NCBI RefSeq assembly: GCF_037023725.1
Contig: NZ_CP146077.1
Span: 4,863,501-4,927,500, forward strand
Source: Pseudomonas bubulae
GTDB taxonomy: Bacteria; Pseudomonadota; Gammaproteobacteria; Pseudomonadales; Pseudomonadaceae
DNA: 64,000 nucleotides
Direction: 5' to 3'
Part shown: piece after piece, positions 45,068-53,725 of the stretch
Layout of the letters: each line of letters starts with the position of its first letter
Position numbering within the stretch: position 1 is the first letter of the stretch
Notes under the pieces: generated by a model
Database searches by the model: none
What the model was told of the DNA's origin: nothing
Seen by the model: the letters and a program-made list of their open reading frames with translations, nothing else
Program-made: the position numbers and the translations under genes

Positions 45068-47860
45068 TTAGAAGTGCTGAAGACAGTTGTATAGGGTGTG
45101 CAGCGTAAAAGGCTTGATCAGGCAGTGATTCATCCCCGCATTCAGACAGCGCTCGCTCTCCTCACGCATGGCATTGGCCGTTGCACCAATGATCGGCAGC
45201 GTTATGTTCATGGCCCGCAACCGGGCCGCCAGCTCATAACCATTCATTTTCGGCATGTTGACGTCGGTCAGCAGCAGATCAAAATCGTCGTCGCGCCAAC
45301 GCTCGAGTGCTTCCAGTCCATCGCTGACCAATGTCACTGTGCAACCCAACTCTTCAAGTTGATCACGCAGAATCAGTTGATTGATCACATTGTCTTCGGC
45401 AACCAGAATGCGCAAACCGAGCTTGAGTTCCGTCTTCACCGTACCCGGCTCAAGATCGCTGCCAATACCCATGCCCTGGGCCTTGCACAGGGCACGATAG
45501 ACGTCCTGCAAGCTACTCAGGTCCGCTTGCCAGCAAGGGTTTTCAACGGCGGGAGCTACCGACATGTCACTGGCGGCTACCACCAGCGGGCCTGTCCAGC
45601 CAGGTTCAAGCAATTGCCGGGCAGCGCCGGGATGCAGCTCCAATAAAACAGCAGCATCGGATGCATCCCCTGGTTTCGGCGCCCCAAGATGAGCCCGCGC
45701 ACCCCAACGGCGTAACCAGGCGCAATAACACTCGGCCAGTTCGCGCACGGGGGAAACCACATAAACAACGCGGGCAGCCAACTCGCCAAAAGGGCTAAAA
45801 CGCGCCGGTTCGCTAACCTGCACCAAGGGCAGATGCAGGGTAAAACTGCTACCCAATCCCGGCTCACTGACCAGACGCATGGTGCCGTTCATCAAGTGCA
45901 TAAGGCGCTTGCAGATGGACAGGCCCAGCCCGGTGCCGGCGACCACGTTTTTCGCAGACTCCACTTGATAAAAAGGCTCGAACAGATGAGCCTGCTCTTC
46001 ATGGGCAATACCTTTGCCAGTATCGGAAACCTGCCAGTGCAACATCACGCGCTCATCATCACGGCTGTCCATTTTCAGACGCAGGACAATTTTTCCGTAG
46101 TCCGTGAACTTCAGGGCGTTGTTGAGCAGGTTATTCAAGATCTGGCGGATGCGGGTGACATCACCGCTGAGCCACTCGGGCACCGTTGAATCAATCAATG
46201 CAAACAACTGCAGGCCCTTGGCCTGGGCTGCGCCACTGTAGCCCAGGACCACCTCTTCTATCAGCTCAAGAGGGCTGAAGGTGTTGAGCTCCAGTTGCAG
46301 CTGACCCGCCTCGATACGCGACACATCCAGCACGTCGCAAATCAGCTGCAACAAGTTGCCGGATGAGCGTTCGATAGCCTTGAGATAGTTGTTCTGCTGA
46401 TCATTAAGTTCGGTACGCGCCAGCAGTTCCAGCGTGCCCAAAACACCGTACAGGGGTGTACGGATTTCGTGGCTCATGGTTGCCAGAAACAGAGTCTTGG
46501 CCTCATTGGCCCGGTCCGCCAGTTGCCGGGCACGTTCGAGGGTTACTTCAATCTGTTTACGTGCGCTGATGTCGCTGAACGCGCAAATCAGCACGTCCTG
46601 ACTTTTGTAGCGCGTAGGGGCAAAGGCCAGGTACAGAAGACGGCCATCCTCCATTTCGATCTCATCACTGTTGCGCAAGTCACATTCATCGAACGCGCGT
46701 GAAATCCAGCCATGGCATAGCTTGCTGCGCTCAGTGCCGTTACCCAGCCACTGTTGTGACAAGGAGTTTTCCAGTACCACGGTGCCGTCTGTGCGCCGGA
46801 TTACACACAGGGCCATCGGTGCAACTTGCAATACGGCACGACTGAACGCCTCACTTTCAACCAGCGCCTGAATGCGTTTCTCACCCGGGGTGATCAGGCG
46901 CCGATCAATGCGCACAATCAGTAATCGCAAGCCGATGCAGACGGCAATAAACAACAAAACACAGCCCAACAAAGGCCCGCCCAAAACTGGCAATAGAGAT
47001 TTGATATCTAAGGCATAAACGATTTGCCAGCCCGAATAGCCCAGCTTCTTCGTGATTGCCAGGCTATCGGGCAACCAGCCACTACCGATAAAGCCAAACG
47101 AATTCTTGGGTTCCAGCGTCTGCAATGAATTGACGAGAGTGGATTGTGCGGCGTTGGTGAACAGAATCTGGCCTTGACCGTTGAGCAGCATGAAGTCACC
47201 GGCACTTTCACTGCGCAAGGCCTCTACCAGATCCGGAACCTCGACCTCAATGCCCAGCCAGCCGGAAGACAGGTTACGGTTATCGAGTCGGGAAAATAAA
47301 TAAAAGGGGGCATTCAGGACCTTGCTGTCGGTCAGCCACAGATCATCACCAAATGAATAGGCCTTGGCCCCTTCATCAAGCAGGCGCTGCAACACCACTT
47401 TGGGCAGCGGTTCAAGGTTGCCTGAAGAGTCGAACAAACACACCACTTTGGGCTTATCCGTCTGCGGCACATACAACAGATTGACTTTGCTTTCGTGCAA
47501 ATAATCCATCATCCGCCGGGTCAGCCAAAGGTTCCAGTGGCCAGCCTCACTGCCCAGGCTGATGTTGACCTCTTCTTGTGGATCAATACCGGCAACCGTT
47601 TGGCCTGCCTGATGATCAGGCACAGTGGCCAGCACCAGGCTCTTGAGAAGCGTCTGGCGGCTGACGAAAAAATCCTGGGCATTGAACACCGCCTCGTTCA
47701 TAAAACTGCGGCGCTGCGAGACCTCTTCGTTGAACACGGCACGCAAGTATACGAACGACCCCGCAAGGAGTCCGACGATCAGGCCACAGGCAAATAAGTG
47801 CAGGAGTTTTCGAGCGGCTTGGGGGGTCGATTTCATGCCGCAAGCCTGAGGCTGCGGCAT
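45068..47860 (-). CDS. Hybrid sensor kinase without Hpt domain (PvrS/RcsC-like)
   Basis: Up to 930 residues; starts at 47860 and 47836 (MKSTPQAARK) both fit, and no clear ribosome-binding site separates them. Order: membrane segment (about 20-40), periplasmic domain of about 240 residues, second membrane segment (about 288-312), PAS-like region (AVLQVAPMALCVIRRTDGTVVLENS), HisKA with His about 464 (FLATMSHEIRTPLYG), HATPase (NALKFTDYGK; AGTGLGLSICKRL), ABL-like segment, and receiver with Asp about 866 (LLLTDVNMPKMNGYE). The protein ends right after the receiver, so an Hpt partner is needed to pass phosphate on. It is a paralogue of the kinase at 32927, which has one. Confidence 0.9.
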   Translation of the reverse strand: MPQPQACGMKSTPQAARKLLHLFACGLIVGLLAGSFVYLRAVFNEEVSQRRSFMNEAVFNAQDFFVSRQTLLKSLVLATVPDHQAGQTVAGIDPQEEVNISLGSEAGHWNLWLTRRMMDYLHESKVNLLYVPQTDKPKVVCLFDSSGNLEPLPKVVLQRLLDEGAKAYSFGDDLWLTDSKVLNAPFYLFSRLDNRNLSSGWLGIEVEVPDLVEALRSESAGDFMLLNGQGQILFTNAAQSTLVNSLQTLEPKNSFGFIGSGWLPDSLAITKKLGYSGWQIVYALDIKSLLPVLGGPLLGCVLLFIAVCIGLRLLIVRIDRRLITPGEKRIQALVESEAFSRAVLQVAPMALCVIRRTDGTVVLENSLSQQWLGNGTERSKLCHGWISRAFDECDLRNSDEIEMEDGRLLYLAFAPTRYKSQDVLICAFSDISARKQIEVTLERARQLADRANEAKTLFLATMSHEIRTPLYGVLGTLELLARTELNDQQNNYLKAIERSSGNLLQLICDVLDVSRIEAGQLQLELNTFSPLELIEEVVLGYSGAAQAKGLQLFALIDSTVPEWLSGDVTRIRQILNNLLNNALKFTDYGKIVLRLKMDSRDDERVMLHWQVSDTGKGIAHEEQAHLFEPFYQVESAKNVVAGTGLGLSICKRLMHLMNGTMRLVSEPGLGSSFTLHLPLVQVSEPARFSPFGELAARVVYVVSPVRELAECYCAWLRRWGARAHLGAPKPGDASDAAVLLELHPGAARQLLEPGWTGPLVVAASDMSVAPAVENPCWQADLSSLQDVYRALCKAQGMGIGSDLEPGTVKTELKLGLRILVAEDNVINQLILRDQLEELGCTVTLVSDGLEALERWRDDDFDLLLTDVNMPKMNGYELAARLRAMNITLPIIGATANAMREESERCLNAGMNHCLIKPFTLHTLYNCLQHF

Positions 47861-47861
47861 G
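47834..47861 (-). promoter_or_regulatory. Hairpin spanning the candidate start codons of the PvrS-like kinase
   Basis: CATGCCGC and AGCC pair with GGCT and GCGGCATG with one bulged base and a 3-nt loop. The two possible ATG start codons of the downstream gene lie at the two ends of this hairpin, so folding of the mRNA would hide them. No T run follows on this strand, which argues against a terminator. Confidence 0.45.
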
Positions 47862-47932
47862 CAAAAAATAATCAGACAATTCCTGAAACCAGTCGTCGCT
47901 GACTCCGCTCTGCTACGGGGGAGTGACGCTTA

Positions 47933-48814
47933 TTACGGACGCACCGCACTCAAATCCATCCGCCCGTCTTTCATCGGCGGGCACCAGTAGTAGCCACCGT
48001 TAAGTGGACGGCTGTAACGATACAAGCCATCGATGATGCCGTCTTCCAGACCGCTCATGCGCCGCAGTTGCACTTCAAAGGCATTCAGCGTGCGGCCAAA
48101 GGCAACAAACATCAGCCCGGACTTGCCGTTTTCTGTCCACGGCATGGAGCGACGCACAATAAAGGCTTCCGGGGTGAAGCTTTCCTGGGCAGTACGTTTG
48201 ACGTGGGCAGACTCCGGCGCATCGTCCAGCTCTTCGTTGTCGCTCTTGCGACGACCCATGATGTTGTCCTGCTCCTCGGACGGCAGTGCGGCAAAACCGT
48301 TCAGGTCATGCTGCCACTGCTGAATGGCCACAAAGCTGCCACCGTCCAGCCCGGCGCCAGCATTGGCAACGATGGCCGCGTCCACAGCCGCTTCGTCCAC
48401 CGGGTTTTCAGTGCCGTCTTCGTAGCCGGTCAGGTCACGATCAGTGCCGTAACGGAAGCCTTCGGTCACTTGCAGCAGGTTGAACGCAGGCGCCAGGGCA
48501 GTCTCGATGGCCTGGCTGCGGTGCAGCAGCTCGCCACGGTCTTCGCCCAGCAACCACAGCCACAGGGCGTGCTGGGTCGACGGGTTTTCAACCATGGCAT
48601 TGATCGCAGGAAACACCCGCAACCCCGGGACTTTCGCGCCAAGGGCCAATACCAGCGGCGAACCAAAACCGGCCACCACGCTTTTGCCATCCACCCACTG
48701 CGACAAGGTGTCGAGTGCAGCCGGCAAAGCTTCTACTGACTTGAGGGCGAAAAACATGTAACGCGCTTGCGAAGGTATCGGTTTGGCAAGAATGCTCGAC
48801 TGGTAGAGACTCAT
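47933..48814 (-). CDS. Dyp-type heme peroxidase
   Basis: The ATG at 48814 with AAAGGAG upstream gives 293 residues (MSLYQSSILAKPIPSQARYMFF). The distal GxxDG motif is seen in LTGYEDGTENPVDEA, the proximal His region around SAHVKRTAQESF, and the C-terminal FVAFGRTLNAFEVQLRRMSGLEDGIIDGLYRYSRPLNGGYYWCPP is typical of bacterial class B/P enzymes (YfeX/DypB). These cytoplasmic or encapsulated enzymes use hydrogen peroxide to oxidise porphyrins and dyes. No encapsulin gene is adjacent. Confidence 0.92.
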   Translation of the reverse strand: MSLYQSSILAKPIPSQARYMFFALKSVEALPAALDTLSQWVDGKSVVAGFGSPLVLALGAKVPGLRVFPAINAMVENPSTQHALWLWLLGEDRGELLHRSQAIETALAPAFNLLQVTEGFRYGTDRDLTGYEDGTENPVDEAAVDAAIVANAGAGLDGGSFVAIQQWQHDLNGFAALPSEEQDNIMGRRKSDNEELDDAPESAHVKRTAQESFTPEAFIVRRSMPWTENGKSGLMFVAFGRTLNAFEVQLRRMSGLEDGIIDGLYRYSRPLNGGYYWCPPMKDGRMDLSAVRP

Positions 48815-48911
48815 AGAAACTCCTTTGGAAAGCCTGGAGTTTACTCCTACCAGTACTTTTTCCGTCACCTCAGAGGGATTTTTCTTAAGTTCAACCCCTG
48901 CATATCAAGGC

Positions 48912-50228
48912 TCATGACGACAGCTGGTTGGCAAACTGACCCACGGCATCGACCACTTTCTGCGCGCCATCCTGGATTTCGACAATCACCGTGCCCGCTT
49001 CGGCGGCCAACGCCAATCCTGCTTCGGCCTGAAGCTTGCCATCGGCCATCAGGGTCACGGCGCTACGGGCCATGTCCTGGTTCTGCCGCACCACACCGAT
49101 GATTTCTTCAGTGGCCTTGCTGGTGCGCGACGCCAATTGGCGCACTTCGTCAGCCACGACGGCAAAGCCACGACCTTGTTCACCGGCACGCGCGGCCTCA
49201 ATGGCGGCGTTAAGCGCCAGCAAGTTGGTCTGGTCGGCAATCGAGCTGATGGTCTTGACGATGCTGCCAATCACTTGCGACTGATCGCTCAAGGCTTCAA
49301 TGCCGTCACCCGCCTGCTGCATGTGACGGGCCAGATCACGCATCACTTGCACCGCTTCGGTCACCACTTTGGTGCCGCGCTGGGCACTGCTGTCGGTTTG
49401 CAGCGAAGTGCTGTAGGCAATGCCTGCCGCTTCGCAGACGGCCTGTTCCTGATGAACCTGATCGGTGATCACCGTGGCGAACTTCACCACTTTGTACAGG
49501 TTGTCATTGGCGTCGCGCACCGGGTTGTAGGTGGCCTCAAGCCATACATCACGGCCGTGACTGTCGATGCGCTGAAAGCGTGCCGCGACAAACTCACCCG
49601 CATTTAAACGCTGCCAGAAGGCCTGGTATTCGGCACTGTTCTGTTCTTGCGGGGTGCAGAACATGCGGTGATGTTTGCCCTGGATCTGCCCCAGGGTATA
49701 CCCCATGCCGGAGAGAAAACGCTCATTGGCGGTCAGCACTTCGCCCTTGAGGTTGAACTCGATCACGGCGGTAGAACGCATCAGCGCACTCATCAGGTTT
49801 TCATGGTCGCGGGAAGTTTCGATGGTGCGCGTCAGGTCACTGGAGAAAATCGAAATGCGCAGCACCCGCCCGCTGGAGTCCAGAATCGGCTGCATGATCG
49901 AGCGCAGCCACGCTTCCTGGCCATTGCCGCGCAGCAAGCGCACGGTGCCACTGTAATGTTCATTGCGCTTCATGGCGCTCTTGAAACGAAGGCTGTGTTC
50001 GTCGTTTTTCAGGTGCGCGGGCACCAGTTCATCAATATGCAGACCCAACAACGCAGTACCGGTGTAGTGCATCTGTTGGGTGAAGTTATGGTTGGCTGTC
50101 TCGATGCGCCCATCCGCGCCCAGAGACAGCACCAGCATTTCGCTGTCCAGGCTCTCCCGAACCTGCTGCAGGCTGGATATTTCTTCGCGAAGAGCCGACA
50201 GCTCTTGCTTCAAGCGTGTGTTGAACAT
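48912..50228 (-). CDS. Soluble methyl-accepting chemotaxis-type protein with two PAS domains
   Basis: The ATG at 50228 gives 438 residues starting with a coiled coil ([20 protein letters not shown]). Two PAS domains follow (about 30-145, [22 protein letters not shown]; about 150-270, [24 protein letters not shown]), then a short MCP signalling domain with the highly conserved [37 protein letters not shown]. There is no membrane segment or HAMP domain, so it should be a cytoplasmic receptor, probably sensing redox or energy state by PAS cofactors as Aer-like proteins do. Divergent from the AtoE-like gene. No methyltransferase-binding tail pentapeptide at the C-terminus. Confidence 0.88.
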   Translation of the reverse strand: MFNTRLKQELSALREEISSLQQVRESLDSEMLVLSLGADGRIETANHNFTQQMHYTGTALLGLHIDELVPAHLKNDEHSLRFKSAMKRNEHYSGTVRLLRGNGQEAWLRSIMQPILDSSGRVLRISIFSSDLTRTIETSRDHENLMSALMRSTAVIEFNLKGEVLTANERFLSGMGYTLGQIQGKHHRMFCTPQEQNSAEYQAFWQRLNAGEFVAARFQRIDSHGRDVWLEATYNPVRDANDNLYKVVKFATVITDQVHQEQAVCEAAGIAYSTSLQTDSSAQRGTKVVTEAVQVMRDLARHMQQAGDGIEALSDQSQVIGSIVKTISSIADQTNLLALNAAIEAARAGEQGRGFAVVADEVRQLASRTSKATEEIIGVVRQNQDMARSAVTLMADGKLQAEAGLALAAEAGTVIVEIQDGAQKVVDAVGQFANQLSS

Positions 50229-50439
50229 GGGGTACCCGGAGCAATGAAAGAATGCGTGCAACAGAATCGGCTTTAGGCGAATTTTCTGGAGCGCCGAAAA
50301 CGACCGTTCATCCAAAACCGAGGCCACTGAATAACCCTGCACATTCATGGCCACACACACCGGGCCATCGGAATTGCTCCCGCTTTGATTTACTGTGCTC
50401 GGGCCATCCCATAACCATAAGAAAACCGAGGTACATTTC

Positions 50440-51858
50440 ATGGCCGCCGAGATTACAGACAGCCGCTCTGCCCGCTTTGCCCTGCGCTGCTCGAACTTTG
50501 CCGAGCGCTGGTTTCCCGACTCGTGGGTGTTCGCCGCTGTTGCGGTAATAACCGTGGCATTGGCCACGATGCTGATGGGCGCCAAACCCACCGATGCCGC
50601 CATGGCATTTGGTGACGGCTTCTGGAGCCTGATCCCGTTCACCATGCAAATGGCCTTCGTGGTGATTGGCGGTTATGTGGTGGCCAGCTCGCCGCCCGCC
50701 GTCAAATTGATCGACAAACTGGCCCGGGTACCGAAAAACGGCCGCCAGGCGGTGTGCTGGGTAGCGTTGATTTCAATGGTCGCGTCATTGCTCAACTGGG
50801 GGCTGTCGCTGGTGTTTGGCGGCTTACTGGTACGGGCACTGGCCCGGCGCACCAACCTGCGCATGGACTATCGCGCCGCCGGCGCTGCGGCCTACCTGGG
50901 GCTGGGCGCGGTGTGGGCACTGGGGTTGTCGTCTTCGGCTGCACAGTTGCAAGCCAACCCCGCCAGCCTGCCGCCGTCGATTCTGGCGATTACCGGGGTT
51001 ATCCCCTTCACTGAAACCATCTTTCTCTGGCAGTCCGGGGTGTTGCTGGCGGCGCTGGTAGTGGTGTCGTTGATTGTCGCCTACGCCACCGCACCCGGCG
51101 CTGAATCCGCCCGCGACGCAGCTGCCTGCGGTATCGACCCGAGCTTCAGCTCACCGAAGCTCCCCCCGCGCACACGCCCCGGTGAGTGGCTGGAATACAG
51201 CCCGCTGCTGACCATTTTGCTGGTGCTGCTGGCTGCTGGCTGGTTGTTCCATGAGTTTTCGACCAAACCGGCGATCAGCGCCATCTCCGGGCTCAACACT
51301 TACAATTTTCTGTTCCTGATGCTCGGTGCCCTGCTGCACTGGCGCCCGCGCAGTTTTCTCAATGCCGTGACCAGCGCCGTGCCAACCACCACCGGGGTGA
51401 TGATCCAGTTTCCGCTGTATGGCTCGATTGCCGCATTGATGACGGTGGTCAAGGGCACCGACGGGCAAACACTGGCCCACCATATCTCGACGTTTTTCGT
51501 ACAAATCGCGTCCCATGACACTTATGCATTATTGATGGGCGTGTATTCGGCGATTCTGGGCTTTTTTATCCCGTCGGGTGGCGGCAAGTGGATTATCGAA
51601 GCGCCGTACGTGATGCAGGTGGCCAATGATCTGGGCTATCACCTGGGTTGGGCTGTGCAGATCTACAACGCCGCCGAGGCGCTGCCCAATCTGATCAATC
51701 CGTTTTACATGCTGCCGCTGCTGGGCGTACTGGGTTTGAAGGCGCGGGACTTGATCGGCTTCTCGTTTGTGCAACTGTTGGTGCACACGCCGCTGGTGCT
51801 GTTTTTGCTGTGGGCATTGGGGACGACGCTGGTGTATACCGCGCCGGTGATGCCGTAA
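50440..51858 (+). CDS. Short-chain fatty acid transporter, AtoE family
   Basis: The ATG at 50440 gives 472 residues with about 11 to 12 membrane segments. Family-typical stretches are [53 protein letters not shown] and [20 protein letters not shown]. coli AtoE carries short-chain fatty acids with the acetoacetate-degrading enzymes; no ato genes lie nearby here, so it stands alone. In-frame ATGs upstream lack a good ribosome-binding site; GAGG at 50428-50431 fits 50440. Confidence 0.85.
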   Translation: MAAEITDSRSARFALRCSNFAERWFPDSWVFAAVAVITVALATMLMGAKPTDAAMAFGDGFWSLIPFTMQMAFVVIGGYVVASSPPAVKLIDKLARVPKNGRQAVCWVALISMVASLLNWGLSLVFGGLLVRALARRTNLRMDYRAAGAAAYLGLGAVWALGLSSSAAQLQANPASLPPSILAITGVIPFTETIFLWQSGVLLAALVVVSLIVAYATAPGAESARDAAACGIDPSFSSPKLPPRTRPGEWLEYSPLLTILLVLLAAGWLFHEFSTKPAISAISGLNTYNFLFLMLGALLHWRPRSFLNAVTSAVPTTTGVMIQFPLYGSIAALMTVVKGTDGQTLAHHISTFFVQIASHDTYALLMGVYSAILGFFIPSGGGKWIIEAPYVMQVANDLGYHLGWAVQIYNAAEALPNLINPFYMLPLLGVLGLKARDLIGFSFVQLLVHTPLVLFLLWALGTTLVYTAPVMP

Positions 51859-51875
51859 GCGAACTCGTAACTAAA

Positions 51876-51962
51876 TGTGGGAGCGGGCTTGCTCGCGATT
51901 CAGGCGGCGCGGTAAAGCAGGAAAACCGCGTCGATACCATCGCGAGCAAGCCCGCTCCCACA
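51876..51962. repeat. REP pair (inverted) after the AtoE-like gene
   Basis: TGTGGGAGCGGGCTTGCTCG... (51876-51899) is repeated as its reverse complement at 51939-51962, each 24 nt, 39 nt apart. This is the common pseudomonad REP unit arranged as a REPIN-type pair between convergent genes. Confidence 0.92.
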
Positions 51963-51978
51963 GGTTATGCATGCAACT

Positions 51979-52623
51979 TTATACTGCGCCCACCGGCCGC
52001 AAACGATACTGCGGCGGCAACTGGTCAAGGCCGCTGATGGTGGTGTTCAGGCTTTTCCAGCGACCGTCCTTGATCCCGTAGATGCAGCCATGCACCGACA
52101 GCTTCTGCCCGCGGTGCCAGGCATTTTGCACAATATTGGTATGCCCGACGTTCGCCACCTGCTGGATCACGTTCAATTCGCAGAGGCGGTCAACCCGCTC
52201 TTCCTCGGTGGGCAACAGCGCCAGCGCTTCACGATTCTCGTAATACAGGTCACGAATCGAACGCAGCCAGCCATCGATCAGCCCCATCTGCTGGTCCTTC
52301 ATCGATGCGCGTACACCGCCACAGCCATAGTGGCCGGTCACCAGAATATGTTTGACCTTCAAAACGTCGACCGCGTACTGGATCACCGACAGGCAATTCA
52401 AGTCAGTGTGCAACACGACATTGGCCACGTTGCGGTGCACAAAAAGATCGCCGGGCAACATGCCGACAATTTCGTTGGCCGGCACCCGCGCATCCGAACA
52501 ACCAATCCACAGGTATTCCGGTGTTTGCTGGCGGGCCAGCTTGGCGAAGAAGTCGGGATCTTCCTGCTTGATCGCATCGGCCCAACGCTCATTGTTATCA
52601 ATCAGATCTTGTAGTTCGTTCAT
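51979..52623 (-). CDS. can: Beta-class carbonic anhydrase
   Basis: The ATG at 52623 gives 214 residues (MNELQDLIDNNERWADAIKQEDP). Zinc ligands and active-site residues are all present: Cys42 and Asp44 in IGCSDARVPANEI, Arg46, and His98/Cys101 in TGHYGCGG. The enzyme interconverts CO2 and bicarbonate in the cytoplasm. It matches the plant-type/Can group in length. An in-frame ATG five codons upstream (52638) is possible. Convergent with the AtoE-like gene across a REP pair. Confidence 0.95.
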   Translation of the reverse strand: MNELQDLIDNNERWADAIKQEDPDFFAKLARQQTPEYLWIGCSDARVPANEIVGMLPGDLFVHRNVANVVLHTDLNCLSVIQYAVDVLKVKHILVTGHYGCGGVRASMKDQQMGLIDGWLRSIRDLYYENREALALLPTEEERVDRLCELNVIQQVANVGHTNIVQNAWHRGQKLSVHGCIYGIKDGRWKSLNTTISGLDQLPPQYRLRPVGAV

Positions 52624-52774
52624 GCTGTGGAGCCTCAAGAGTTGATGCGCTGTTCTGACAGCCGACCAGCGGTCGGGGTCACTTGCCCCATGACATTCCG
52701 GCGGTCAGTTGGGTGGAATCTTCAGCAATGGCTACAGTCATCGTATTAAAGCACCCAGAGTATGAGGAATTACC

Positions 52775-53158
52775 ATGACTGATTCACGTCGCCCCTACGG
52801 GGCACCACAACCCGCACCTATCGACGATATCGAGGACGCCATGGGTTCGGTGGAGCCGCTGGATTTTGATGATGACGATACCTATGAGCCCGTCAGCGAC
52901 TTGTTTGTCGACGATACAGGCTCCAGGCACAGAGCCGCGCTGGATGACGAACTGGATCTGGGCCTCAACGACGACGACCTGGAGCAGGAGATGCTGATCC
53001 GCGAGGACGGCGCCCGCGATGCCAAGGAGGCTGCCCAGGGCCCGGACGGTGCCGCTGACTGGGATCTGAGCCTGGTTGATGAAGACGAAATCGGCGCCGG
53101 CAAAGGGCTGGATGAAGCCGAACTGGCGGAAATTGACCCGGTGGGACGCAAGCGTTGA
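52775..53158 (+). CDS. Small strongly acidic protein of unknown function
   Basis: A 127-residue protein starting MTDSRRPYGAPQPAPIDDIED, with very high Asp and Glu content (DFDDDDTYEPVSDLFVDD; DDELDLGLNDDDLEQEMLIRED) and no membrane segment, cysteine or signal peptide. Likely intrinsically disordered. Homologues are common in pseudomonads, some under labels mentioning phosphotransferase or serine kinase for which I see no support in the sequence. It lies between can and rimI on the opposite strand to both, followed by a REP pair. Function not known; may be a DNA-mimic or a chaperone-like acidic protein, pure speculation. Confidence 0.65.
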   Translation: MTDSRRPYGAPQPAPIDDIEDAMGSVEPLDFDDDDTYEPVSDLFVDDTGSRHRAALDDELDLGLNDDDLEQEMLIREDGARDAKEAAQGPDGAADWDLSLVDEDEIGAGKGLDEAELAEIDPVGRKR

Positions 53159-53169
53159 AAGGTAAACCC

Positions 53170-53256
53170 TGTGGGAGCGGGCTTGCTCGCGATCGGATCA
53201 ACACGGTTTACCTGATAAACCGCAGCGCCAGCATCGCCAGCAAGCCCGCTCCCACA
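53170..53256. repeat. REP pair (inverted) between acidic gene and rimI
   Basis: Copies at 53170-53193 and, inverted with one base change (GCC for GCG), 53233-53256, again with a 39-nt spacer. Same 24-nt unit and same spacing as the pair at 51876-51962. Confidence 0.92.
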
Positions 53257-53272
53257 CAACGACTTTTCGCCG

Positions 53273-53725
53273 TCAGTCGACCAGCGTACAGGCCATCACC
53301 ACCGCATCTTCACGCCCACCCACAGCCGGGTAGTAGTCACGGCGACGGCCGATTTCATTGAAGCCATAACGCTCATACAACTTGAACGCCGCGGTATTGC
53401 TGTCGCGCAGCTCAAGGAAGCATTCGCGCGCCTCATGCTGATAGGCAATCGACATCAAGTGCTCAAGCAGCTTGAGCCCCAGGCCACGGCCCTGGCTCTC
53501 GGGCTTGACGGTGATATTGAGCAGATGGGCCTCGTCGAGGATGATCTGCACCACGCCATGCCCTACCTGCTGCTCACCTTCAAACATCAGCCAGATATGG
53601 TACTTGCCCAGGCCGTCGAGAAATATGCCGCGGGTCCAGGGGTGACTGAAAGCGGCGTATTCAATTTTCAATACCGCATCAAGGTCCGCCTCGGTCATCG
53701 GGCGAAAAGTTACCGCATCACTCAT
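53273..53725 (-). CDS. rimI: Ribosomal protein S18 alanine N-acetyltransferase
   Basis: A 150-residue GNAT acetyltransferase (MSDAVTFRPMTEADLDAVLKIEYAAFSHPWT). The acetyl-CoA loop is in ITVKPESQGRGLGLKLLEHLM, and ECFLELRDSNTAAFKLYERYGFNEIGRRRDYYP is the typical C-terminal half of RimI. It acetylates the N-terminal Ala of S18. It overlaps the upstream HolD-like gene by eight bases, as rimI does with holD in other gammaproteobacteria. Confidence 0.94.
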   Translation of the reverse strand: MSDAVTFRPMTEADLDAVLKIEYAAFSHPWTRGIFLDGLGKYHIWLMFEGEQQVGHGVVQIILDEAHLLNITVKPESQGRGLGLKLLEHLMSIAYQHEARECFLELRDSNTAAFKLYERYGFNEIGRRRDYYPAVGGREDAVVMACTLVD

